Assembly: GCF_004210375.1 (NCBI RefSeq)
Contig: NC_134829.1
Coordinates: 55,668,107-55,732,106 of the forward strand
Direction: 5' to 3'
Origin: Tachypleus tridentatus
Lineage: Eukaryota; Arthropoda; Merostomata; Xiphosura; Limulidae
DNA length: 64,000 nucleotides
Part shown: piece after piece, positions 55,312-63,836 of the stretch
Position numbering within the stretch: position 1 is the first letter of the stretch
Layout: every line of letters begins with the position of its first letter
Notes under the pieces: generated by a model
What the model was told of the DNA's origin: nothing
The model's input: the letters and a program-made list of their open reading frames with translations, nothing else
Databases searched by the model: none
Translations under genes and position numbers: made by a program

Positions 55312-56084
55312 GAATTTTTTATCTGTCTTAATAAATTTTGTGCAATCGCGATTTATTGATTAAAGAAATACATCTGTGTTGTTGAAGCGACTGAGAGGTT
55401 TAATATTTATTTTAAAAGAAGTTGATGCTTGGTAAACCTTAACCACTATAAATTTGCACATATCATAATCGAGACTAGAGAATTGGCGATTAGGTTTGTG
55501 TTTGAATTTCGCGTTTGTTTGCGTTAAATTAAAAAGAACAAGCAACACAGAAACAAGCAGAGCTGTGGATCTGATGATCCAAGGCTTCCCAAGTTGCTCT
55601 TTTTTTTTTTGTTATCACAACCATAACTAAATTTTTAATAAAGCTAAGCCTGGCATCCAGCCAACAAAAGGTAATTCTACCAAGATTAAAACTACGACCT
55701 TTGGAAACAATACAAGGAATTGTAACCTGTACGACATCTAAACAACCAGACTCAGAGACTCTTGGATTCAACTACAGTCGTACTTATTTTTGAAGTATTG
55801 ATCGAGAGGAAGTTACCCAATCAGAGCCTACCATAAAATCTTATAGTTACGTAGCACCTCTAGCATCAAAACCCATTTCTTAGCTGTGTGTGCTCTCGAA
55901 CTTACTGCGGAACCACTGTGGTGTGTGGGTAGGGCTTTCTGAAAAGAAAGAAATACTAATTTTCATGTAAGAAAAACACTTTCTTAAATAGAATTAATAA
56001 AAATATATTTATGGTAAATATGGTGTTATAGCATGAAACTTGTTTATTTTTACAGCTTTCAGTTAGTGATCTATAAAGAGGTTA
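55312..56084. other. AT-rich unique stretch, no gene seen
   Basis: AT-rich DNA with a poly-T run near 55600. Open stretches on the minus strand of about 62 and 80 codons (55360-55548, 55529-55771) have no recognisable domain, no convincing splice context and overlap each other, so they are treated as chance. The left edge follows directly on the SINE tail. Confidence 0.6.
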
Positions 56085-56093
56085 GGCCCCGCC

Positions 56094-56148
56094 TGGCCAG
56101 GTGGTGAAGGCGCTCGACTTGTAATCTAAGGGTCGCGGGTTCGAATCT
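56094..56148 (+). promoter_or_regulatory. Internal RNA polymerase III promoter (A and B boxes) of the SINE
   Basis: The A-box-like segment is 'tggccaggtggtgaagg' at 56094-56110, and the B box is 'ggttcgaatct' at 56138-56148, matching the usual GGTTCGANNCC except for the last base. Spacing is that of a tRNA gene. It probably drove SINE transcription originally. Whether it is still active cannot be judged. Confidence 0.7.
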
Positions 56149-56258
56149 TCGTCACACCAAACGTGCTCACCCTTTCAGCTGTGGGAGCGCTATAATGTGA
56201 CGGTCAATCCAACTATTCGTTGGTAAAAGAGTAGTCCAAGAGTTGGCGGTGGGTGCTG

Positions 56259-56293
56259 ATGACTAGTTATCTTCCCTCTAGTCTTACACTACC
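56259..56293 (+). repeat. Single-copy SINE segment homologous to the 35-bp satellite monomer
   Basis: The segment reads 'atgactagttatcttccc' then 'tctagtcttacactacc'. Compared with the satellite unit 'atgactagttgccttctc' then 'tctagtcttacactgct', 30 of 35 positions match and the five differences are all transitions. In the SINE the segment is bracketed by ACTAG at 56262 and again at 56296, 34 bp apart. The minus-strand SINE carries the same segment at about 57734-57768, so it belongs to the SINE and is not a satellite insertion. Confidence 0.85.
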
Positions 56294-56396
56294 AAACTAG
56301 GGACGGCTAGCGCAGATAGTTTTCGAGTTTGTTTGCTCAAAATTCAAACTAAAACCTTTTATATAGATGGGTTTTACACAAGCTTCTTTGACTGGT

Positions 56397-56457
56397 TTGG
56401 TTTGCTTTGAATTTTGCGCAAAGCTAGACGAGGGTTGTCTGCGCTAGCCGTCCCTTG
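56397..56457 (-). mobile_element. SINE 3' tail fragment, inverted
   Basis: The plus strand reads 'ttggtttgctttgaatttt', 'gcgcaaagctagacgaggg' and 'ttgtctgcgctagccgtccc'. This is the reverse complement of the SINE tail and matches the left part of the minus-strand SINE at 57671. The body and head are missing, so it is a 5'-truncated copy or a deletion remnant. It lies about 46 bp from the tail of the plus-strand SINE, tail to tail. Confidence 0.8.
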
Positions 56458-57184
56458 GATTACGACTATACAAAGGAGATTTCAAGAAGTTTTGCTTTGC
56501 ACGTAATAAATAATTAAGGACTTGAATGGACTAAAGAAAATAAGTCATCAGATGCGCAATTGTCGTAGAAATGATTTAAAAGTTTTAATTGTTTTTAGCT
56601 AAGCTATAGGTTATATGCGCTCAGTTCGCCGTGAGGAACTGAGTCCCTGCTTTATAATATCATTAAATTACCACCGACCACTGGGAGAAAAAAATTAAAA
56701 AAACGTTTTCTTAAATGTAAAGTATTTATTTTAAATTAATCTAGGACACACTACGAGAAAACTCTCTTCATTATAGTATGTTTCGTAACATGTCAACAAC
56801 CTACCTGTTGGTTAACCCTCGTGAAGATAGATGAAGAACTAGGACAGTCTTTAGTTATGTAGTTTTATTTCTTAATCGCTAGAATACTTTTTTCGGCCTA
56901 CATACATCCAAAAAGTAGTTCCACCAATAGCTGCAAGGTCTACGTGAAATTCCTTCACTTCCTTTTTCCACCCACTTTTTCAAAATAACACAGAACTTGT
57001 GCTATAAACAATCCAGTTAGAGGGAAGAGTACCCTATTACTTCAGAGTCACCTAGTGGCAATGTTAGTTTACTCTACAAGTAGCCTCTAAAAATATTTCA
57101 AGTTATGGAGGTGTCTTATTCCGTTTCACTTTTTCCAGTATTGTTTTATGTACTTTATAGTGAAGCATCAAACTAGATTTGAAG
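56458..57184. other. AT-rich unique stretch, no gene seen
   Basis: No open frame of note, no recognisable transposon protein fragment and no RNA gene. The base composition is AT-rich throughout. Confidence 0.6.
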
Positions 57185-57211
57185 TATATATATAATATAT
57201 ATATGTATATG
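57185..57211. repeat. TA dinucleotide microsatellite
   Basis: A run of TA/AT dinucleotides with one phase break ('tatatatataatatatatat') followed by 'gtatatg'. A simple repeat. Confidence 0.85.
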
Positions 57212-57670
57212 TTTGTGTACTTATTTAATAGTTCTTATTATATTCTACCATAGGTAACCACCAATGCTAGGCTTCATAAAGGTTATCTGTGGATGGGGGC
57301 GTGGGCCATCCATTCCATTATTTTGAGCCGTAGCACACGAACCATACATCTGATACAAAGGTGCAAGTAATATGCATGATATTAAACGTCACATTTTTAT
57401 CCGATGTCAACTTTTTGTATTTTTCTATCGATATCCTATCCCATTAACCTGTATTCACAATATTAAGGTGACAAAATATAAATGTCTACCATTTTGGAGG
57501 GTTCACTTGAGTTCTATGCCAAATTTTATCGAAGCTGGTTCATTCTGTTCCTCAAACAACTTGTGTTGTAACATGTGACACCGACAATGAAACGGACAAG
57601 TATGTTTTATGTAAAGAGAATTTGAAGGTCAATTGAAGTCGGTCCAAGTGAAAGAACAAAAATTTGGGCT
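57212..57670. other. Unique stretch with one short open frame, no gene seen
   Basis: A 68-codon plus-strand frame at 57372-57578 starts at an ATG, but its product (rich in Cys, Phe and Ile) matches no family I recognise. AT-rich DNA gives frames of this length by chance, so it is not called as a gene. Confidence 0.55.
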
Positions 57671-57932
57671 TGGTTTGTTTTGAATTTTGCGCAAAGCTAC
57701 ACGATGGCTATCTGCGTTAGCCGTCCCTAATTTTGCAGTGTAAGACTAGAAGGTAGGCAGCTAGTCACCATTGCCAACTCTTGGGCTACTCTTTTACAAA
57801 AGAATAGTGGGATTGACCGTTACTTTATAACACCCCTACGGCTGAAAGGACGAGCATGTTTGGTGTGACGGGGATTCGAACCCGTGACCCTGGGATTACG
57901 AGTCGAGTGCCTTAACCACCTGGCCATGCTGG
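57671..57932 (-). mobile_element. tRNA-derived SINE, near full length, minus strand
   Basis: On the minus strand the element starts at 'ccagcatggccaggtgg' near 57932. It has an A box, an anticodon-loop-like 'ctcgtaa' (CGT in the anticodon position), a B box, then the body ('aaacatgctcg', 'ggtcaatcccactattc', 'gcccaagagttggc') and the tail ('gggacggctaacgcagatag'). It ends near 57671 in a T-rich plus-strand flank. Its head is closer to a functional tRNA fold than the copy at 56085, so this copy may be younger. It also contains the 35-bp segment from which the satellite is built. The T-run just beyond the head (57933-57942 on the plus strand) is flanking sequence. Confidence 0.88.
57872..57926 (-). 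promoter_or_regulatory. Internal RNA polymerase III promoter (A and B boxes) of the minus-strand SINE
   Basis: On the minus strand the A box 'tggccaggtggttaagg' occupies 57926-57910 and the B box 'ggttcgaatcc' occupies 57882-57872, a full match to the B-box consensus. The spacing is tRNA-like. Confidence 0.75.
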
Positions 57933-58241
57933 TTTTTTTTTTATCACGAATAACGACTGGAAAGCTCTTTCATGAGTAGTTTAACAAAATATAGTTAAAA
58001 AGCCGTTTTGGACTGGACTGTGGTAATTCTCTGAACAAAGAATTATTTATATGATATCTTCAGTTACTGCACCAACCACAAGCTCACTGCTACCGCTTAT
58101 AGTGCTAACATTTGAAGTTTGATTGCTGCGGTGAGAATGAACGATGCAGATAGCCCATTATGTAAATTTTATGCTTAAAACGAACAAATTATTTTATAAT
58201 TGAAGCAAATGGACATTAAGGGAAAACTTCTACTTGTGTGT
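57933..58241. other. AT-rich unique stretch, no gene seen
   Basis: Begins with a short T-run next to the SINE head. No open frame, RNA gene or repeat is recognised. Confidence 0.6.
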
Positions 58242-58283
58242 TTTCTTGTACCAAAGCCACATCGGGCTATCTGCTGAGCCCAC
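58242..58283 (+). mobile_element. Short fragment of a second tRNA-SINE family (tail part)
   Basis: The segment reads 'tcttgtaccaaagccacatc' then 'gggctatctgctgagcccac'. It resembles the tail side of the element at 59426-59582 read on its coding strand ('aaagcacatagctacaca', 'gctctatccacc') and a common arthropod SINE phrase I recall. It is too short for firm assignment. Confidence 0.4.
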
Positions 58284-58296
58284 AACTTTTACTTAA

Positions 58297-58505
58297 CAAA
58301 ATACGAAGGTCACAGTGAATTTAGTATAAGAATACGGGGTCACAATAGCTTCCTTGTAACAATATGGCGACCATAGTACTTTCTTACAATAATATGGCGC
58401 TTACAGTGACTCTTTTAGTACAATATGACGTCATAGTGGCTTCAATGTTATTGTGGTTACAGTTACTTCTTTATGTTAACGTGGCCGTCACAGTGACTTC
58501 AGTAA
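58297..58505. repeat. Degenerate minisatellite, period about 30 bp, seven units
   Basis: Units follow the pattern 'aatatggcg(g)tcacagtga' then 'cttc(c)tt(a)gtaac'. Unit anchors lie at 58301, 58332, 58362, 58392, 58423, about 58450 and about 58478. Copies differ by several substitutions and small indels, so the array is old. One unit contains TGACGTCA by mutation of the 'tggcgtca' motif. Confidence 0.7.
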
Positions 58506-58763
58506 TTTTTTCAATTTTTAGGTAAGCAAATATGAATGTGGATTGTTCAGTTAAACTAAATGACTCGTGGGATAATTTAAATTCCTAGACAGTTCATTGC
58601 TCGCGAAATACTATTCATAACACACACAGATTTGTTAATACGTGCCTAACTTCTGGTGTCATTTGTACCTCAAACGTTGTGAAACGTGACAGTGTATAGA
58701 GTTTTCACGTTCAGTTCGCGAGTATCTTTTTAAAGCCGTAACTGAGAAGCTAGTACACACGTG
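58506..58763. other. Unique stretch, nothing recognised
   Basis: AT-rich sequence with no long frame and no repeat apparent. Confidence 0.55.
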
Positions 58764-58866
58764 CAGGGTTCGTAAACCTGCGTTTTGATCAGCCACAAAC
58801 ACAATGTATTTGAATATATCTTGAAATTTATCACGTGATGATTAGTGTTGGCGGAATTTTATGTTG

Positions 58867-59014
58867 GTGATCATTTGATCACCTAATGTTATATACTACG
58901 CGTGTGATCATTTGATCACCTAATGTTATATACTACGCGTGTGATCATTTGATCACCTAATGTTATATACTACAAGTGTTATCATCTGATTACCTAATGT
59001 TATATACTACATGT
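58867..59014. repeat. Four tandem 37-bp units with perfect palindromic cores
   Basis: Units start at 58867, 58904, 58941 and 58978. Each begins with 'gtgatcatttgatcac', a perfect 7-bp inverted repeat around TT (8 bp in the first unit, 'ggtgatcatttgatcacc'), followed by 'ctaatgttatatactac'. The fourth unit has decayed arms ('gttatcatctgattac'). It lies inside the possible hAT MITE. Confidence 0.9.
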
Positions 59015-59026
59015 TATATAACATTA
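58995..59026. repeat. Inverted repeat at the end of the 37-bp array
   Basis: Arms 'taatgttata' (58995-59004) and 'tataacatta' (59017-59026) are perfect reverse complements with a 12-nt spacer. The shorter palindrome 'atgttatataacat' sits at 59011-59024. It may represent a unit in inverted orientation that ends the array. Confidence 0.85.
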
Positions 59027-59084
59027 ATTTTATTTCATCAATTACATTTTCATGTCGCGAGTGCCAAAAGGTTGGGAACCTCTG

Positions 59085-59425
59085 GCCTAACCGATCACAG
59101 TAGATAACCCAGTTTAAATTTACTCTAACCTAAACAAACAAATAGAATAGTAGATTTTGACAATCGCTCTTATAGTTCAGAGGACATATCCGTAGCAAAG
59201 GAACATAACCTTTGACCTTCGGATTCAGAATAAGGAAATTACTAACCATCAGCCCACGTTCGGCCTAAGGCATTATAATATTTGTCAAGGAAGTATAATT
59301 ATAGATAAAACAACTATTGTTTTTGTCTTCTTAGTGAAGAGATAAACGGTATGTTATCAGCGCTCTGTCAATAGAGGATACTTTCTGAGTGAAGTCGCGG
59401 TATGTTTACGGACTCACACAGCTAG
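59085..59425. other. Unique stretch, nothing recognised
   Basis: No open frame, RNA gene or repeat is recognised between the possible MITE end and the next SINE. Confidence 0.55.
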
Positions 59426-59582
59426 AAACCGGGTTTCATTACCTGTGGTGGATAGAGCACAGTTTGCTCATTGTGTAGCTATGTGCTTTATTTCACACAA
59501 ACAAATCATCGCGGGGAATCAAACCCTGAATATTTGTGATGTAAGTCTATAAACTTTTCCGTTGACCAACTGGGAGACAGGG
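59426..59582 (-). mobile_element. Second-family tRNA-derived SINE, degraded, minus strand
   Basis: On the minus strand a tRNA-like head has an A-box-like segment (59575-59559, 'tcccagttggtcaacgg'), an anticodon-loop-like 'cttacat' and a B box 'ggtttgattcc' (59525-59515). A spacer 'tttgtttgtgtgaaat' and the tail 'aaagcacatagctacacaat' follow. The tail phrase differs from that of the first SINE family, so this is a distinct family. Substitutions in the A box and the diverged tail indicate an old copy. The boundaries are approximate. Confidence 0.55.
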
Positions 59583-60820
59583 ATAAGATAACCAATATGC
59601 AACTCTGTATTATTAAAAATATATATTCACCTGAGTTATTCCAGTTTATACAGGGTTTAAAGGTGGTACAAAGGCTATGGATAGGTCAATCTGAGACATG
59701 TTCATATCTTAACGTAGAGCTATACATGTGTTGCAAGATATAATTTCTAATATTTTACCTTTAGAAATAGAACATTCCATTGAAAGTGCTTAGAGCTACT
59801 GATCACGGTTATAAAATACACTTCAGGTGTGACAGATAGCGCTGATATGATAATTCACAAAATGTTAATGGATGGCCTTCCTATGTGGAAACATATGTAA
59901 ACATTAGTGAACATAAGATATCTGTTGATAGATGGTATACCTTAAAAACGATAAATTAAGCTATTTACGTCATGAAGTAATAAAATGGTGACTTAACGTG
60001 TCAGAAAACCGTTTTGGTATTTCCATGCAATGTTACAGGTTCGTCCGGTTTAGTCTCCGAATCTACCGTAAACATAGCTCATGAATAATTATAAAAAAAT
60101 TTCCTCAGAGCTATGTTGGACTACAAGAAGAACAGGAGACACTTCTAGATCTCTCGCTGACGTCATACGCCTTATGCTTAAATGTATAACCTCGTGCTGT
60201 CGGCTCGAGAGGTTACAGAACATTAGTTTGAATATCTTCTACGTAATATAATTTACCCGTTTTTACTGGGTATGACTTTGTTATAAGAACTTGCCGCGAG
60301 ACGCACATATAACTGTACCAGAAGTCATCGCGCTGTTTGTGGGTTAATAGCTACTGTATCGATTTGCGGATCGGAAGGTCAAAGATTAGATCCTCGATAT
60401 GTCCCGGAACTTGCTTCGTACATTAAAAAAAATAACCAGACATAAATATTTTGTATTCAAGAGTTAACATTATTTTCTGAAAGTTCTTATTTCTTGTGAA
60501 ATTCTCAACCGATTGCAGTTTCTTACGAAGTACTTTAAACTAAATGGAATGAGTGTTTAAAGCGTGTCTGACACTACATGGTGCTTACTACTGACAACAC
60601 GCGAGGTTTATTGGATTACAGTTTTAAATGTAACACAGAACCTTTCATGACGAAACATTCTGTACCTTCGTTTCAAACTGAGTGACTTCTTTTCCAAAAC
60701 TTTACTGATCACTAAAATAAAAGGAACAGTCGTTACAAATTTCACAACTTTATCCAGTTGTTACTAACAATAATGTTAGACGTCTTAAACTTGTTTTTGT
60801 TGGCTTTCGTTTCTTCAAAT
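59583..60820. other. 1.2 kb unique stretch, no gene seen
   Basis: AT-rich DNA with no frame above about 60 codons and no recognisable transposon or RNA gene. It contains one isolated TGACGTCA palindrome at 60158-60165, the consensus of a CREB/ATF site, without any supporting promoter context. Confidence 0.55.
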
Positions 60821-61372
60821 TAGGTGATACGAACAATGAAAAACTATACAGAAATTGTCTTTTCTTCTAACTTTACCTTGAGTAATTATTTTATTAATAT
60901 TTATTTCCATGTTAGGTGATACGAACAATGAAAACCTATACAGAAATTGTCTTTTCTTCTAACTTTACCTTGAGTAATTATTTTATTAATATTTATTTCC
61001 ATGTTAGGTGATACGAACAATGAAAACCTATACAGAAATTGTCTTTTCTTCTAACTTTACCTTGAGTAATTATTTTATTAATATTTATTTCCATGTTAGG
61101 TGATACGAACAATGAAAACCTATACAGAAATTGTCTTTTCTTCTAACTTTACCTTGAGTAATTATTTTATTAATATTTATTTCCATGTTAGGTGATACGA
61201 ACAATGAAAACCTATACAGAAATTGTCTTTTCTTCTAACTTTACCTTGAGTAATTATTTTATTAATATTTATTTCCATGTTAGGTGATACGAACAATGAA
61301 AACCTATACAGAAATTGTCTTTTCTTCTAACTTTACCTTGAGTAATTATTTTATTAATATTTATTTCCATGT
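60821..61372. repeat. Six tandem 92-bp units, almost identical
   Basis: Units start at 60821, 60913, 61005, 61097, 61189 and 61281 with 'taggtgatacgaacaatg' and end in 'atttatttccatgt'. Total length is 552 bp, exactly six times 92. The first copy differs by one base ('gaaaaacta' against 'gaaaaccta'), and the others look identical by eye. Such uniformity implies recent expansion. 92 is not a multiple of 3 and every frame contains stops, so it is non-coding. Confidence 0.95.
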
Positions 61373-61996
61373 TCGTTTATTAAGGAGATGAAATATATAT
61401 TGTATTCTATACAGCTAGCACGAGTTTCAAAAGAGATATTCATTAATAATTTATTCTTCTCAATGAATGAGAGTGACTTATTTTGTAACTGTTTTAGCGT
61501 GAAACTGAAACAGTGTTCTCTCATAGAGTGGAACAGTGAGCATATTCATATCGAGAGAACAATTCTGGTTGTTCGAATAAATAACAAATGATTCACTTCA
61601 ATGTCTCGTGCAAATACCTTCTTTATTTTAAAAGCTTGTGTATACTACACACTGACGTTTGAGCTTACAATAGTCCTATTAGAGTGACTCACTACTAACA
61701 GGAACAAAGATACATTGCGAACTTCTCTCATACGGGAACTATTCTCTCGGACCGAACTCCTCTTAAAGATGCTACATCGTTTACATAAGGCATTCATTTC
61801 CCGTGTCTTTGAAAAACTTGCTAAGCAAATTGTTTGAACTGTCTGAACCTTCATGGTTCATCATTTAAATCGCGTGGTATTGACTTTTCTCTTCTTTTGG
61901 AAATATTCTTGATGTCGGAGCAGCAGCGGAAATCTTTGGTGATTAATAAGATACGTTAAATAATTTGTTTTCTCTAAATATAACTTGCCTTCTAAA
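61373..61996. other. Unique stretch with short open frames, no gene seen
   Basis: A 67-codon plus frame (61388-61591) and a 69-codon minus frame (61645-61854) are open, but neither shows a recognisable domain, signal peptide or splice context. Chance is the simpler explanation in AT-rich DNA. Confidence 0.55.
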
Positions 61997-62462
61997 GTAA
62001 ACTGATTTATCCATGTGATAATGCTCAGTAAACTGACTTATCCATGTGATAGTGTTCAGTAAACTGACTTATCCATGTGATAGTGTTCAGTAAACTGATT
62101 TATCCATGTGATAGTGTTCAGTAAACTGACTTATCCATGTGATCGTGTTCAAAAAACTGACTTATCCATGTGATAGTGTTCAGTAAACTGACTTATCCAT
62201 GTGATAGTGTTCAGTAAACTGACTTATCCATGTGATCGTGTTCAATAAACTGACTTATCCATGTGATAGTGTTCAGTAAACTGACTTATCCATGTGATCG
62301 TGTTCAATAAACTGACTTATCCATGTGATAGTGTTCAGTAAACTGACTTATCCATGTGATAGTGTTTAGTAAACTGACTTATCCATGTGATCGTGTTCAA
62401 TAAACTGACTTATCCATGTGATAGTGCTCAGTAAGATGACTTATTTGTATGATGCTTTGTTC
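61997..62462. repeat. 31-bp minisatellite, 14 units plus one degenerate unit
   Basis: The unit is 'gtaaactgacttatccatgt' then 'gatagtgttca'. Spacing is exactly 31 bp from 61997 to 62431, where a degraded last unit ('gtaagatgacttatttg') begins. Two variants alternate in part of the array, 'gatagtgttcagtaa' and 'gatcgtgttcaataa', indicating local duplication of two- or three-unit blocks. Confidence 0.93.
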
Positions 62463-63836
62463 AATCTCACATAATATTATTGTTAGTGACAGACTGATAT
62501 TATTAGTAAGAGGGTAGTTTTTTTAGGTTTAAAGACGAATGTCCATTCTAACATTGTGTTTTTAGTAGTGACAAATTTTACTACTGCTTATGGGCTCCAG
62601 CCATTTTCTGAGAAACTACTCCCACGAAGCAATGAGTTTCTACAAAATGAATGTACTTCTCTCTTGTTATGAACAGTGTGAAAGTTCTTGACATATGAGG
62701 AAAGTCGTATGGACTCAATGATAATGAACGTGAAGTTACCTGGTTGATATTGCTCGTTAACTCATTCATTCTTTACGATTGTTATTTTAATTATCTATTA
62801 GTGATTTTAATTACTTAAACCCTCCGCTTTTCTGGGATGATCCTATTACAAGCTGGGAATGGGGTATTTCAATGCGTTTAACGTTGTTTTCGCGTCTACA
62901 CTTTGAAAATTTTAATCTGTTGTTTATATATTCATAGTTTATAAAAGTTTTACAGTGTGTGTTACTGTCGTATCATAATTATTCTTCATATAACGAATAA
63001 ATCATTACAGCTGAGAAGTACAAGTTCTGAAATTCAAATTATTATAAATATCATTTACATTTGGCGTAGTGTCACAGAACTTACTGGATATTTTTAGCAC
63101 TTTTAAATCATATGATAACCCCTTGACGTATTTGTGACGCCGAGCTAAAACTTATTTAACGTATTCCATTTATATAAATAGGCTTACATTTTTAAACACT
63201 TCGTGCCTCTTATGTTATTCATGTAACCACGTTAAATGATTAGTTTACAAATTTGATTTTAAGGCCCTTTACTGCTACTAAACGTTCCACTTTTTTATCT
63301 TGCTTGAACTTTTGTAATCTGCATGGTTTCTTCGAGACACTCTACGTTTAAAAGTTGTAGGCCCGCTTCCTTCAGTTAGTTTTGACGATGAAAGTGTTAC
63401 CAAGTGCTCAGGCTGAGGATGAAATAATATTACATGTGCACTTTGCAGTAGATATGTTAACTATTATATGTTTTTTTTTATCGTTCCAGGCTTCCTATTT
63501 GTTGTGTTCAATTCGAGGTAAGGAAACTATTAAACTTTTTGTAGTTACAAGAAAAAGAATCGTTAGTTGACAAATATATAGGAATAATTATATATATATA
63601 GTCCTGAAGAGATGAGGGTTGGCTTGGAAATTCATACTTTTACTAATTCACTATGTTCTGTCAATAAGCTCACGTGCGTAACACCAAGTTCATATCCTAT
63701 CATTCTAGATATTAATACACAGTATATGATAATTATAATACATCTATATTCAATCCTGAAGAAAAAAATCACCGATTCATAAACCTTAGTTTTATATTCC
63801 TTGATATTTGATGGTTATCTCTGAATATTATAACTG
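62463..63836. other. 1.4 kb AT-rich stretch, no gene established
   Basis: Contains two short open frames (62581-62769 minus; 63382-63570 plus) without recognisable domains, a micro-exon-like segment at 63490-63517 and a short TA run near 63585-63600. Nothing else is recognised. Confidence 0.5.
63490..63517 (+). other. Candidate 28-nt micro-exon (splice-signal pattern only)
   Basis: Upstream is a branch-point-like 'ttaact', a run of ten T and 'atcgttccag'. The 28-nt segment is then followed by 'gtaagg' preceded by 'cgag', a strong donor pattern. The frame passing through it is also open without splicing from 63388 to 63570, so these signals may be fortuitous. No protein family is recognisable from 28 nt. 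Confidence 0.2.

Larger units (their letters stand above)
56085..56350 (+). mobile_element. tRNA-derived SINE, near full length
   Basis: An element of about 265 bp. It has a tRNA-like head (56085-56158) with an A-box-like segment, an anticodon-loop-like 'cttgtaa' (TGT in the anticodon position, tRNA-Thr-like by position only) and a B box. A body follows with 'caccctttcagctgtggg', 'ataatgtgacggtcaatcc', 'ttggtaaaagagtag' and 'agttggcggtgggtg'. The tail has 'gggacggctagcgcagatag' and ends near 'aaaattcaaact'. It encodes no protein and would depend on LINE machinery. The body includes the 35-bp segment that forms the upstream satellite. The same family occurs on the minus strand at 57671-57932. 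The head has drifted from the minus-strand copy ('ggtgaaggcg' against 'ggttaaggca'), so this is an old copy. Confidence 0.88.
58764..59084. mobile_element. Possible hAT-type MITE remnant containing a palindromic minisatellite
   Basis: The right end reads 'gagtgccaaaaggttggg' then 'aacctctg'. Its reverse complement starts 'cagaggttcccaacc', a pattern typical of hAT transposon terminal inverted repeats. A weak mirror candidate, 'cagggttcgtaaacct', lies at 58764-58779, which would give a 321-bp element. The 8-bp flanks (about 'cacacgtg' and 'gcctaacc') do not match, so a target-site duplication is not supported and the left boundary is doubtful. There is no transposase. Seen: one good terminus-like sequence. 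Inferred: element class and extent. Confidence 0.3.

Noticed and set aside
55360..55771. Two overlapping minus-strand open frames of 62 and 80 codons
   Set aside because: No recognisable domain, overlapping frames and AT-rich context. Length is within chance expectation.
56085..56158. Functional tRNA gene (Thr-like anticodon loop)
   Set aside because: The tRNA-like part is fused to the SINE body and tail, the stems are degraded, and the same structure occurs at 57671-57932. It is a SINE head.
57864..57932. Functional tRNA gene on the minus strand
   Set aside because: Intact A and B boxes, but continuous with the SINE body. No proper acceptor-stem closure or terminator at the expected place.
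58643..58650. 'gcctaact' as the left target duplication for the hAT-like terminus at 59084
   Set aside because: It resembles the right flank 'gcctaacc' but is not followed by a terminal inverted repeat.
60158..60165. CREB/ATF site TGACGTCA
   Set aside because: A single 8-bp palindrome without promoter context is expected occasionally. The second occurrence (58426) lies inside a degenerate minisatellite.
61388..61854. Open frames of 67 (+) and 69 (-) codons
   Set aside because: No motif, signal peptide or splice context. Treated as chance.
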